A DNA stretch of 64,000 nucleotides, taken from Nocardia inohanensis NBRC 100128 (GTDB lineage: Bacteria; Actinomycetota; Actinomycetes; Mycobacteriales; Mycobacteriaceae). The notes beneath the pieces are model-generated. The model was given only the letters and a program-made list of their open reading frames with translations. It was not told where the DNA came from and made no database searches. Both the position numbers and the translations under genes were made by a program. Location: NCBI RefSeq assembly GCF_001612945.1, contig NZ_BDBK01000018.1, positions 124,001-188,000 on the forward strand. The letters are read 5' to 3'. This document shows positions 39,168 through 47,238 of this stretch, piece after piece; within the stretch, counting starts at the first letter, position 1; the number at the start of each line of letters is the position of its first letter.

Positions 39168-40328
39168 GTGTCGCATATTTCCGATTTCGAGCCGACGGTC
39201 CGCCCGTGCCCGTCCGGCGAGCTCCGCGTCGCGGCGGAACCGCTTCTCGATCGCCCGCTGGGCGGTCGCGCGGGAGAAGCCGCTGGTGAGGTGGCGGCCG
39301 CGCTGCGGTGGGCGGCGCACGAGGTGCTGACCGGGTCCGCCGGGCCGTCGCCCACCTACCCGGGTGCGCTCGGCTGTGCCCGGCGCGCGGTGGGAAGGCT
39401 GGCGGCGCTACTGAATTGCATCGTGGCGGACGGCATTTCGGGTCGCGTGCCCAGTTCTACCGCGCGACTTCGGGTGGGTTACGAGGCGTCGACGGTCTAT
39501 GACCGGTACTTCCGGATCGTGCGGTGCCCGGTGCTGGGGACCGCCGATCAGATTCTGGGGGCCGCGCACTGCTTCGTCTCCGCGCTCGACGATGTCGCGA
39601 TGGCGGGCCTGCTGCCCGACGACGAAGCCGAGATCTATCGGTTCATGGCGCGCTTCATCGACCGATCCGGCCGGGCGTCGGACGGTTCGGCCGAGGCGGC
39701 GCCGCGCATACCGGGCGAACCGCTGCCGTGGCGGGTGCCGCCGCCGCTGTCTCCGGTCGAGCGCTGGCGGCGTGGCCATCAGCTCTACGCTTTGACGAAT
39801 CGGTCTGCCGCGCAGCACATTCGGCTGGCCTCCGGCGCGCTGCACGCCGGACCGGGCATCGCGGCCACCGCGCTGACCAGGGCGGCGGCCGATGTGCGCG
39901 CGCAGACCGCGGCCAAGTCCTATGCGGCGGCGATGTCGGCGCCGAGGTACGCGGCCGCGGTCAGGCCGACGATGGCCCCGCCCCGGCTGGCCGTCGCGTT
40001 GAGCGAGTCCATGAACCTCGATCATCGCGACTACCGCGCCGCGATGGACGAGCTGCTGTCGAATCTCGACCTGCGTTCGGGCGACCTCAGCAGGCCGGTC
40101 GCCGATGCGTTCGGGCTGCTGCTCGATGCCGATCTGCACGATCTGGAACGGCATATCGATCTCACCTACCGGCTGGTGGGTTCGGGTGCGGCGCTCGACG
40201 ACCACGAGCACGGCTCCTCGGTGCGTTCGCTGCGCATGCTGTACCGCAAGCGATTCGACGCGTACCTGCCGTTCCTGTGCCCGGCGATCGGCTCCGAGAT
40301 CAGCGGGCGGTACCCAGTTCGGCGTTGA
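39168..40328 (+). CDS. Unknown protein, 386 aa
   Basis: I do not recognise the family. The protein is soluble, helical, Ala/Arg-rich and without signal peptide or known catalytic motif. Recurrent features are LRWAAHEVL, GYEASTVYDRYFRIV, MAGLLPDDEAEIYRFM and a C-terminal FLCPAIGSEISGRY. GTG 39168 has AAGGG 7 nt upstream. The 225 nt before it (38943-39167) show no gene. It overlaps the convergent TetR gene by 29 nt. The codon use and third-position GC are normal, so it is a real gene. Confidence 0.7.
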   Translation: MSHISDFEPTVRPCPSGELRVAAEPLLDRPLGGRAGEAAGEVAAALRWAAHEVLTGSAGPSPTYPGALGCARRAVGRLAALLNCIVADGISGRVPSSTARLRVGYEASTVYDRYFRIVRCPVLGTADQILGAAHCFVSALDDVAMAGLLPDDEAEIYRFMARFIDRSGRASDGSAEAAPRIPGEPLPWRVPPPLSPVERWRRGHQLYALTNRSAAQHIRLASGALHAGPGIAATALTRAAADVRAQTAAKSYAAAMSAPRYAAAVRPTMAPPRLAVALSESMNLDHRDYRAAMDELLSNLDLRSGDLSRPVADAFGLLLDADLHDLERHIDLTYRLVGSGAALDDHEHGSSVRSLRMLYRKRFDAYLPFLCPAIGSEISGRYPVRR

Positions 40329-40878
40329 TCGCTCCGGTCAGCAGTTCGCGGGCCCGGTCGAGGGTGAGCGAACCGCTGTGCCAGCGTTCGGAGAGTCCTT
40401 CGATCAGCGAGGTGAGACGTTCCGCGGCTGCCGCGGCATCGACGGTGCCGGCGATGGTTCCGGCATCCTGTGCGTCCCGGATGAGGTTTTCGATATCGGT
40501 GTTCCAGGACCGGGTGGTGGCGGTCAGGGGTTCGCGCAGGTCCGTATTGAACACCGCGCTGGCCCGCAATTCACCCCAGGCGATGGAGGTTTCGCGGACA
40601 TCGTCGCGGTCCTGGAGCTCGGCCAGCAGCGCGGCCTCGACCTGCGCGCGGGGATCGCCCGCGGTGGCCCAAGCCTTGTCGGTGTAGGACTGGGCGCGGT
40701 GGTTGACGTGCTCGAGGGCGGCGTGCAGCACGCCGGCGCGATCCTTGAAGTGGTAGTAGATCAGCGCGGTGGAGACGCCGGCCTCGGTGGCGAGTTTGTC
40801 GATGCGCAGTCCGCGGACGCCGTCCTGGGCGATGACGCGGACGGCGGCTTCCAGAATCTGGGTGGCGCGGTCTGACAC
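40300..40878 (-). CDS. TetR regulator of the agmatine-deiminase pair
   Basis: The product is 192 aa. The helix-turn-helix is KLATEAGVSTALIYYHFKDRAGVL. GTG 40878 has AAGG 8 nt upstream; GTG 40887 is an alternative. It lies 17 nt after the agmatine-deiminase gene stop (40896) on the same strand, so they are one operon. Two copies of one operator (42037-42054 and 43233-43250) precede the two deiminase genes, and this is the likely repressor. Confidence 0.88.
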   Translation of the reverse strand: MSDRATQILEAAVRVIAQDGVRGLRIDKLATEAGVSTALIYYHFKDRAGVLHAALEHVNHRAQSYTDKAWATAGDPRAQVEAALLAELQDRDDVRETSIAWGELRASAVFNTDLREPLTATTRSWNTDIENLIRDAQDAGTIAGTVDAAAAAERLTSLIEGLSERWHSGSLTLDRARELLTGAINAELGTAR

Positions 40879-40895
40879 GGTTTTCACCTTATGGG

Positions 40896-42023
40896 TTAGT
40901 GGGCGGGCTCTTGCTGGGTGGTGCAGTGGATGCCACCGCCGCCGGCCGCGATGCCGTCGATCGGGATCTGCACGATCCGGCGGCCGGGGAACAAGCGGGC
41001 CAGGGTGTCGTGGGCGGCGGCGTCGGTATCCGGGTCGCCGAAATCGGGGGCGATGACCGCGCCGTTGCACACGTAGAAGTTGATGTATCCGGCCGCGAAA
41101 TCGTCGGTCGCGCCCGAATAACGCAGTGTCGAAGGCGATTCCAGGGTTTCGACCTCCAGCGGGCGGCCCTGGGCGTCGTTCGCGTTGTGCAGGATTTCGA
41201 GGTGGGTGCGGGTGACGTCGTAGTCGAAGGAGTCCGGGTTGTTGTCGAGCCCGGCCACGACCACGCCCGGGCGGGCGAAGCGTGCGTAGAAGTCGGTGTG
41301 GCCGTCGGTGATGTCCTTGCCCGCGATCCCGGGCAGCCAGATCACCTTCTTGATGCCCAGCAGACGCTCCAACTCGGCTTCGACCTCGGGTTTCTTCCAG
41401 CCGGGGTTGCGGTTGGAGTTGAGCACGCAGGATTCGGTGATGATGGCGGTGCCCTGGCCGTCGACCTCGATGCCGCCGCCCTCCAGTACCAGTTCGGTAT
41501 GCACCACCTGCACGCCGGCGCGATTGTCGACGAACGCCGCGACCTCGGCGTCACGCTTGTGCGATTGTTTGCCGCCCCAGCCGTTGAAGTTGAAATCAAC
41601 TCCGCCCCAGCCTTTTTCGCCATGCACGAAGACCGGTCCGGTGTCGCGCATCCAGAGGTCGTCGATATCGGCCGGGATGAGCTCCACGTTCGCGCCGCCG
41701 ATCAACCCGCGCGCGATCTCGAGTTCGCCGGGGCGCACCAGCATCGACACCGGTTCGAAGCCTGCGATGGCGATAGCGATGGCGGCCAGATCGCGGCGCA
41801 CCTGGGGGAGCAGCTCATCGCCCCAAATCGGTTCGCTCGCACCGAAAGCCATCCAGGTGCGCTGGTGCGGATCGCCCTCCTCGGGCATCACCCAGCGGCT
41901 GCCGTCCCCGGGCGTGCCGGTGGAACTGCCCTGCCCCCACCAGGAATCGGTGTCGTCGCAGGCCGCGGCCAGCAGCCCGCCCATGGCCAGCAGGCTCGAG
42001 CGCATGAAGCGGCGTCGTTGCAT
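40896..42023 (-). CDS. Agmatine deiminase-family protein, exported lipoprotein
   Basis: The product is 375 aa. The N-terminus MQRRRFMRSSLLAMGGLL followed by LAAAC has a Tat-like twin-arginine motif and a lipobox, so it is probably a folded lipoprotein outside the membrane. The PPAD-family guanidine-hydrolase core has DLWMRDTGPVFVHGE, GWGGKQSHKRDAEV, VLEGGGIEVDG, ITDGHTDFYARF and the catalytic Cys in GGGGIHCTTQQ. It should hydrolyse agmatine or a related guanidine. The ATG has AGGAG 7 nt upstream. A cytoplasmic paralog is next door. Confidence 0.92.
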   Translation of the reverse strand: MQRRRFMRSSLLAMGGLLAAACDDTDSWWGQGSSTGTPGDGSRWVMPEEGDPHQRTWMAFGASEPIWGDELLPQVRRDLAAIAIAIAGFEPVSMLVRPGELEIARGLIGGANVELIPADIDDLWMRDTGPVFVHGEKGWGGVDFNFNGWGGKQSHKRDAEVAAFVDNRAGVQVVHTELVLEGGGIEVDGQGTAIITESCVLNSNRNPGWKKPEVEAELERLLGIKKVIWLPGIAGKDITDGHTDFYARFARPGVVVAGLDNNPDSFDYDVTRTHLEILHNANDAQGRPLEVETLESPSTLRYSGATDDFAAGYINFYVCNGAVIAPDFGDPDTDAAAHDTLARLFPGRRIVQIPIDGIAAGGGGIHCTTQQEPAH

Positions 42024-42036
42024 GATGAAACTCCTC

Positions 42037-42054
42037 TGACTAATTTTTTGGTCA
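42037..42054 (-). promoter_or_regulatory. TetR operator of the exported deiminase operon
   Basis: TGACTAA-N4-TTGGTCA, an 18-bp imperfect dyad (TGACyAA/TTrGTCA) that lies within 15 nt of the start codon. The same sequence is at 43233-43250. Confidence 0.8.
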
Positions 42055-42105
42055 ATTTCGGTGAGACGGGTGTCTCGGCTCACCCGGCGGTCCGGGCGTG
42101 GGGGA

Positions 42106-43185
42106 TCAGCGGGCGGGTTCCTGCTGGGTAGTGCAGTGGATGCCGCCGCCACCGGCCGCGATGGCGTCGATGTTCAACTGCACGATGCGCCGCTCCGGGA
42201 ACAACCGTGCCAGGCCGGCATAAGCCGCGCTGTCGGCCTGCGGATCGCCGAACTCGGGTGCGATGACCGCGCCGTTGCAGACATAGAAATTGATGTATCC
42301 CGCTGCGAAATCATCGGATTCGAACTCCGGCCGCACCCGCGACGGCCCCGCGAGCACCTCGACCCGCAGCCGGCGGCCCCGCGCATCGGTGGCCTCGTGC
42401 AGGATCTCGAGATGGCGGCGCGTGACGTCGTAGTCGAACGAATCCGGGTCGTTGTCCAGCCCGGCGACCACCACGCCGGGCCGGGCGAACCGTGCATAGA
42501 AATCGGTGTGCCCGTCGGTGATGTCGTAGCCGGCGATACCCGGTAACCAGATCACCTTGGAAATGCCCAGCAGATACGCCAGCTCCTCCTCGACCTCGGC
42601 CCGCTTCCAGCCGGGGTTGCGATTGCGATTCAGCACGCACGATTCGGTGATGATCGCGGTCCCTTCGCCATCGACCTCGATCCCGCCGCCCTCCAGCACG
42701 AGATCCGTCTCCAGGGCCTCCACCCCGGCTCGTCCGCTCACCTGTCCCGCGACCTCGGCATCCCGCCGGTGCGACTGTTTGCCGCCCCACCCGTTGAAGT
42801 TGAAATCGATCCCGCCCCAACCGGATTCGCCCCGCACGAACACCGCCCCGGTATCGCGCATCCAGATGTCGTCCAGCACCCCCTCCACCAACTCCACGCC
42901 CGGTCCCGTCAAACTCCGCGCGGTCGCCATATCCTCGGCCCGCACCAGCATCGACACCGGCTCGAACTCGGCGATCGCGTTCGCGATGGCCGCCAGATCC
43001 CGCTGTGCCCGCGGCAGCAACTTCCGCCCCCACACCCGCTCGGTGGCCCCGAACGCCATCCACGTGCGTGCGTGCGGTTCACTCTCCTCGGGCATCACCC
43101 ACCGCCGCTCGTCCTCGGCGCTGTCATTCCCGAGGATCCCGTCGATGATCGCCCATCCCCGGTCCAAGATCCCTCGTCTACCCAT
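42106..43185 (-). CDS. Agmatine deiminase-family protein, cytoplasmic paralog
   Basis: The product is 359 aa and very like the neighbour at 40896-42023, with the same core: DIWMRDTGAVFVRGE, GWGGKQSHRRDAEV, LVLEGGGIEVDG, ITDGHTDFYARF and the catalytic Cys in GGGGIHCTTQQ. It has no signal peptide or lipobox, so it is cytoplasmic. GAGGA lies 7 nt before the ATG. The two probably arose by tandem duplication, and each has its own copy of the operator. Confidence 0.92.
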   Translation of the reverse strand: MGRRGILDRGWAIIDGILGNDSAEDERRWVMPEESEPHARTWMAFGATERVWGRKLLPRAQRDLAAIANAIAEFEPVSMLVRAEDMATARSLTGPGVELVEGVLDDIWMRDTGAVFVRGESGWGGIDFNFNGWGGKQSHRRDAEVAGQVSGRAGVEALETDLVLEGGGIEVDGEGTAIITESCVLNRNRNPGWKRAEVEEELAYLLGISKVIWLPGIAGYDITDGHTDFYARFARPGVVVAGLDNDPDSFDYDVTRRHLEILHEATDARGRRLRVEVLAGPSRVRPEFESDDFAAGYINFYVCNGAVIAPEFGDPQADSAAYAGLARLFPERRIVQLNIDAIAAGGGGIHCTTQQEPAR

Positions 43186-43232
43186 GGCTCGATCCTCTGC
43201 TGCTCGTAGTCCGACAGCATGAACATAGCCCC

Positions 43233-43250
43233 TGACTAAAAATTTGGTCA
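43233..43250 (-). promoter_or_regulatory. TetR operator of the cytoplasmic deiminase gene
   Basis: TGACTAA-N4-TTGGTCA, matching the site at 42037-42054 in length and in both half-sites. It lies 48 nt before the start codon. Confidence 0.8.
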
Positions 43251-43300
43251 AGATTCTGAGACCACGTCCACACTGCGGCGATGCGCCGACGAGGCCGGTT

Positions 43301-43714
43301 TCAGAACACGAAGCCGCGCAGCGCCACGAACCGCAGCCCGCCGACCGCCGCCATGACGCCGATGACCGCACCCGATTGCGCGAGCTCGCTCAGCCCGGGA
43401 GCCCACGACCCGAGCCCGGCCAGGGCTCCGGTGCTGATCAGCAGTCCGATCAGGGCCAGCCCGCCGCCTTCCCACTGCGCCTTGAACCACCCGACCCGCC
43501 CGGCGGCATTGAAGGTGAGCTTCCGATGCAGCTCGTTCGCGATCACGGTGCTCACGATCGAGCCCGCGGTATTGGCCACCAGCGGGCCGATCCCGTTCAT
43601 GGACATGAACAGCAGCACGTACGCGACATTGCTGGACCCGCCGACCAGAGCGAAGCGGATCAACTGGGCGAGGACATGATCGCCGCGCAGGTAACGAATC
43701 GCCGTGCTGTTCAT
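43301..43714 (-). CDS. GtrA-family membrane protein
   Basis: The product is 137 aa with four predicted helices (LIRFALVGGSSNVAYVLLFMS, GPLVANTAGSIVSTVIANEL). GtrA proteins are small flippases or accessory proteins for sugar-lipid precursors used in cell-wall glycan synthesis. ATG 43714 is chosen; GTG 43720 is possible. No glycosyltransferase is adjacent, so its partner is elsewhere. Confidence 0.85.
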   Translation of the reverse strand: MNSTAIRYLRGDHVLAQLIRFALVGGSSNVAYVLLFMSMNGIGPLVANTAGSIVSTVIANELHRKLTFNAAGRVGWFKAQWEGGGLALIGLLISTGALAGLGSWAPGLSELAQSGAVIGVMAAVGGLRFVALRGFVF

Positions 43715-43869
43715 GTGCACTACTGTCGCCAGCCCCGCTTACACCGGACTGACACCGCACTGACATGCCCGCTGACACCGTGAAATCGCCCGGTCGCGGG
43801 CCGTAACGAGCTGTGGCGGAGCCCGATTCACGGGTATCGAGGCGCGGTGAGGGATAGCAGGTGAACGAT

Positions 43870-44055
43870 ATGAGCGAGTACTGGCCGCTCATCCGGCTGC
43901 TGGCGAGCGTGGCGGCGGCGATCGCGTTGGTCCTCGCCGGGCTGCTCGCGTTCGACTACGACGGCGGGCCGGTGCACCCGCCGGCGGGTAATACGCCGCT
44001 GCCGTACACCGTTGCGCCGACTCCCACCCGGCACTGGCTCGACGGCGGTAACTGA
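43870..44055 (+). CDS. Small single-pass membrane protein
   Basis: The product is 61 aa. One transmembrane helix (LIRLLASVAAAIALVLAGLL) is followed by a Pro/Thr-rich outer tail. AGGTG lies 6 nt before ATG 43870; GTG 43861 is also in frame but overlaps that site. It lies 92 nt before the ion-channel gene. The function is unknown. Confidence 0.65.
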   Translation: MSEYWPLIRLLASVAAAIALVLAGLLAFDYDGGPVHPPAGNTPLPYTVAPTPTRHWLDGGN

Positions 44056-44147
44056 CTGCGAATCGGCATCGATATCATGTGCACGGACTATCAGTGCAGC
44101 TCAAGCGGCGTTTTCGAGCCATCTTGACGCATCGGAGGAGGAGGCCC

Positions 44148-44903
44148 GTGCCCGACATCGACACCGCTCCCGTGGATACCCGGCGCACCGCGTGGGAGCG
44201 GGTTACCGCTGTTCCGTTGGCCGTGCTGGCGGTGCTGTTCCTCGGGTCGTATGCGTGGCAGGTGCTCGATCACGGGCTGCATCCGGCGTTCGAGGTCTGG
44301 TTGCGGCGTCTCGACGTGCTGATCTGGGTGCTGTTCGTCGCCGATTATCTGGTGCGGCTGCGGCTTTCGACGGCGCGTATGCGGTTCGTACGGCGGAACT
44401 GGCTGGATTTGGTGATGATCGCGATTCCGCCGCTGCGGCCGTTGCGGTTGTTGCGGGCCGCGGTGCTGGTGGTGGACGCGGTGGATCGGCAGACGCGGTT
44501 CCAGGCGCGCACGCGGATGTCGGTGTTCGTGGGCGTCACCTCGGTATTGCTGATGTTGCTGTGCAGCCTGGCCATGTACGACGCCGAACGCGGCGCGCCG
44601 GGCAGCACCATTCAGAATTTCGGCGATGCGACCTGGTGGTCGGTGGTTTCGGTGACGACGGTCGGGTACGGGGACTTCTATCCGGTGACGGTGGAGGGGC
44701 GGCTGGTCGCATTGGTGTTGCTGACCTTCGGTATCGCGTTGATCTCCTTCGCCATCGGCACCACGACGAGCTGGGTGGTGGAGAAGTTGAAGTCGTTGGA
44801 CGCGGAGGCGGGCCGGACAGATCGGGAGTTGGGGGAGTTGGTTGCCGAGATCCGTTCGCTGCGGGCCGAGATCGGGGAGTTGCGGGTGGAGCGGCGGGGT
44901 TAG
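44148..44903 (+). CDS. Voltage-gated-type potassium channel
   Basis: The product is 251 aa. Helices S1-S4 are followed by S5-pore-S6 with the selectivity filter TVGYGDFYPVT. S4 carries spaced arginines (RPLRLLRAAVLVVD), so it may sense voltage. The C-terminus is a coiled coil (LKSLDAEAGRTDRELGELVA), a likely tetramerisation helix. GTG 44148 has GGAGGAGGAGG 3-4 nt upstream; an in-frame GTG at 44079 is upstream. It overlaps the convergent HxlR stop by 4 nt. Confidence 0.92.
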   Translation: MPDIDTAPVDTRRTAWERVTAVPLAVLAVLFLGSYAWQVLDHGLHPAFEVWLRRLDVLIWVLFVADYLVRLRLSTARMRFVRRNWLDLVMIAIPPLRPLRLLRAAVLVVDAVDRQTRFQARTRMSVFVGVTSVLLMLLCSLAMYDAERGAPGSTIQNFGDATWWSVVSVTTVGYGDFYPVTVEGRLVALVLLTFGIALISFAIGTTTSWVVEKLKSLDAEAGRTDRELGELVAEIRSLRAEIGELRVERRG

Positions 44904-45277
44904 GTCGCGGCGGCGCGGGCCTGTTCGATCTCGTTGATGTGTTCCTCGGTCCAGAGGCGCAGGGCGGTGATCGGTTCGGCGAGGCTGCGGCCGAGCGCGG
45001 TGAGTTCGTATTCGACGCGGGGCGGGATGGTGGGATGCACTGTGCGGGTGAGGAATCCGTCGGCCTCGAGGGTGCGGAGGGTTTGGGTGAGCATCTTCTG
45101 GGAGACGCCGCCGATGCGACGGGACAGGTCGGTGTAGCGCATGGTGCCCTGGGCGAGGAGGGCGTCGATGACGAGGATGGTCCACTTGCCGGCGATGTGG
45201 TCGAGGACCTGGCGGGTGGGGCATTTGGGGGAGTAGCAGTCGGCGGGGAGGCCGGAGGAGGCGACGACCGTGGTCAT
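44900..45277 (-). CDS. HxlR-family regulator
   Basis: The product is 125 aa. The winged helix-turn-helix has CPTRQVLDHIAGKWTILVID, TDLSRRIGGVSQKMLTQTLR and PRVEYELTALGRSL. The CYSPKCPTR cysteines could sense electrophiles or redox change. ATG 45277 follows TACTCT (45284-45289, minus strand) by 6 nt, so the transcript is probably leaderless. It is divergent from a nitroreductase gene, its likely target. Confidence 0.9.
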   Translation of the reverse strand: MTTVVASSGLPADCYSPKCPTRQVLDHIAGKWTILVIDALLAQGTMRYTDLSRRIGGVSQKMLTQTLRTLEADGFLTRTVHPTIPPRVEYELTALGRSLAEPITALRLWTEEHINEIEQARAAAT

Positions 45278-45291
45278 TGGGGGAGAGTAGC

Positions 45292-45305
45292 GCACTAATT
45301 GGTGC
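45292..45305. promoter_or_regulatory. Dyad between HxlR and nitroreductase genes
   Basis: GCAC-N6-GTGC (GCACTAATTGGTGC) is a short inverted repeat beside both promoters, a candidate HxlR site. Confidence 0.45.
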
Positions 45306-45345
45306 CTTCTTCCTGAATGATCGTCACTCTCCAATAGTTAGTGAC

Positions 45346-45990
45346 ATGAACACTTCGACTGTTGCAGCAGCCATTCGCGCTCGCCGGACCGTCCGGCACT
45401 ATCGGCCCGATCCGGTGGCCGCCGAGGATCTGGAGGTGCTGCTCGAACTGGCCATGGAAGCGCCCTCCAGCTGGAATCTCCAGGACCGGTCGATCGTGGT
45501 GGTGCGCGGTCGGGTGGGTCGAGAGGGGCTGGCGTGGGCCACCGGTGGGCAGCCGCAACCGCAGGAGGCTCCGGTCATGCTGGTGTTCGTCGCGGAACCG
45601 TATGCGTGGCAAGCGGATCGGAGTGATGTATTCGAGTCGGCCCGGGCCGCCGGCGCCTGGAACGAGGAGTTCATCGCGGGATTCTCGGCCGCTTCCATGG
45701 ACTTTCAGCAGGGCCTGGCCGAACGCGGACTGTTGCGCGAGTACGCGGTGAAGGACGCCATGATCGCGGCCGGTTATGTGATGCTCGCCGCCACCGAGCT
45801 CGGCCTCGCCACCTCGCCGATGAACGGCTGGGACGAGGCGAGGGTGAAGAAGGTGATCGGGATCGAAGGGCGCGAGGATCTCTCCATCGCCCTGCTCATG
45901 TCGCTCGGATACGCCGCCGAGGAGCGGATTCACCCCGGTCGCCGCGATCTCGCCCGCACCGTGCACCGTGAACAGTACCGACCGGCCTGA
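45346..45990 (+). CDS. Nitroreductase-family protein
   Basis: The product is 214 aa. The FMN-binding pattern is present: RARRTVRHYRPDPV at the N-terminus, LELAMEAPSSWNLQD and the C-terminal LLMSLGYAAEERIHPGRRD. It should be a flavin-dependent NAD(P)H oxidoreductase for quinones or nitro-compounds. It is divergent from the HxlR gene (68 nt), a common redox-sensing pair. Confidence 0.92.
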   Translation: MNTSTVAAAIRARRTVRHYRPDPVAAEDLEVLLELAMEAPSSWNLQDRSIVVVRGRVGREGLAWATGGQPQPQEAPVMLVFVAEPYAWQADRSDVFESARAAGAWNEEFIAGFSAASMDFQQGLAERGLLREYAVKDAMIAAGYVMLAATELGLATSPMNGWDEARVKKVIGIEGREDLSIALLMSLGYAAEERIHPGRRDLARTVHREQYRPA

Positions 45991-46142
45991 TCGGCGCGAC
46001 CGCGCGCACCACGCCGTAAGGCGCGTGCGGCCTGCGAAAATCCGGGTGAAGCGGGCTGATTACAAGGCTTACGATGCGACCAGCAAGAATGGTGCCAGGC
46101 AATCCGCCTGACCCATACCGCCCAGGGGAGAGACGAAGCATC

Positions 46143-47204
46143 GTGGCCGACGATATCGACCGTGCCGAGCAGACTGCGGCCTTGAGTGAGGAATCGCTCG
46201 CCGCTGCCGCGGAAGCCGCCGAGAAGGCGTTTGCCGCCGCCAGCACCCTGGATGAGCTGGCGGCCGCGAAAACCGAGTACATGGGCGGAAAGTCGCCGAT
46301 CTCCCTCGCGCAGCGCTCGCTGGGCACGCTCCCCAAGGACGAGAAGGCCGACGCCGGTAAGCGCGTGAACGTGGCGCGCGGGCGGGTCTCCTCGGCATAC
46401 GAGACCCGGCAGGCCGAGCTGCTCGCCGAGCGCGACGCGGCCGTGCTGGTGGCCGAGGCCATCGACGTGACCGCGACCGCGCGGCGGACCGCGGTCGGCG
46501 CCCGGCACCCCATCGCGGTGCTCTCCGAACGCGTCTCGGACGTCTTCGTGGCCATGGGCTGGGAGGTCGCCGAAGGCCCCGAGGTCGAGACCGAGCACTT
46601 CAACTTCGATGCCCTGAACTTCCTGCCGGATCATCCGGCGCGCACCATGCAGGACACCTTCCACATCGCGCCCGAGGGTTCGCGTCAGGTGCTGCGCACC
46701 CACACCTCGCCGGTGCAGGTGCGCTCCATGCTCTCGCGCGAGCTGCCCATCTATGTGGTGTGCCCGGGCCGGACCTTCCGCACCGATGAACTCGACGCCA
46801 CCCACACCCCGGTGTTCTCGCAGGTCGAGGGCCTGGCCATCGACAAGGGCCTGACCATGGCCCACCTCAAGGGCACCCTGGACGCGTTCGCGCGCGCCCT
46901 GTTCGGCCCGAACACCACCACGCGCATGCGGCCCAGCTTCTTCCCCTTCACCGAACCCTCCGCCGAGGTGGACGTCTGGTTCGAGGACAAGAAGGGCGGC
47001 CCGGGCTGGGTCGAGTGGGGCGGCTGCGGCATGGTGAACCCGAAGGTGCTCATCGCCTCGGGTATCGACCCCGAGGTGTACAGCGGTTTCGCGTTCGGCA
47101 TGGGTCTGGAGCGGACCCTGCAATTCCGCAACGGCCTGCCCGATATGCGCGACATCGTCGAGGGCGATGTGCGTTTCAGCGTGCCGTTCGGCATCCAAGC
47201 CTGA
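46143..47204 (+). CDS. pheS: Phenylalanyl-tRNA synthetase alpha subunit
   Basis: The product is 353 aa. The N-terminal coiled coil (about 10-100) binds tRNA-Phe. The class II core has HPIAVLSERVSDVFVAMGWE, DHPARTMQDTFHI, RTHTSPVQVRSML, VCPGRTFRTDELDATHTPVF (motif 2) and GFAFGMGLERTLQFRNGLPD (motif 3). It charges tRNA-Phe as an alpha2-beta2 enzyme. GTG 46143 is chosen; its ribosome site (GGAGA) is distant. pheT follows after 34 nt. I see no T-box leader in 45991-46142. Confidence 0.97.
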   Translation: MADDIDRAEQTAALSEESLAAAAEAAEKAFAAASTLDELAAAKTEYMGGKSPISLAQRSLGTLPKDEKADAGKRVNVARGRVSSAYETRQAELLAERDAAVLVAEAIDVTATARRTAVGARHPIAVLSERVSDVFVAMGWEVAEGPEVETEHFNFDALNFLPDHPARTMQDTFHIAPEGSRQVLRTHTSPVQVRSMLSRELPIYVVCPGRTFRTDELDATHTPVFSQVEGLAIDKGLTMAHLKGTLDAFARALFGPNTTTRMRPSFFPFTEPSAEVDVWFEDKKGGPGWVEWGGCGMVNPKVLIASGIDPEVYSGFAFGMGLERTLQFRNGLPDMRDIVEGDVRFSVPFGIQA

Positions 47205-47238
47205 CCCGACCCTTCGATACGAGGAAGCGAAACGTCAA

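Noticed and set aside
45991..46142. T-box or tRNA-Phe-sensing leader for pheS
   Set aside because: The 152-nt interval lacks specifier stem, T-box sequence and terminator.
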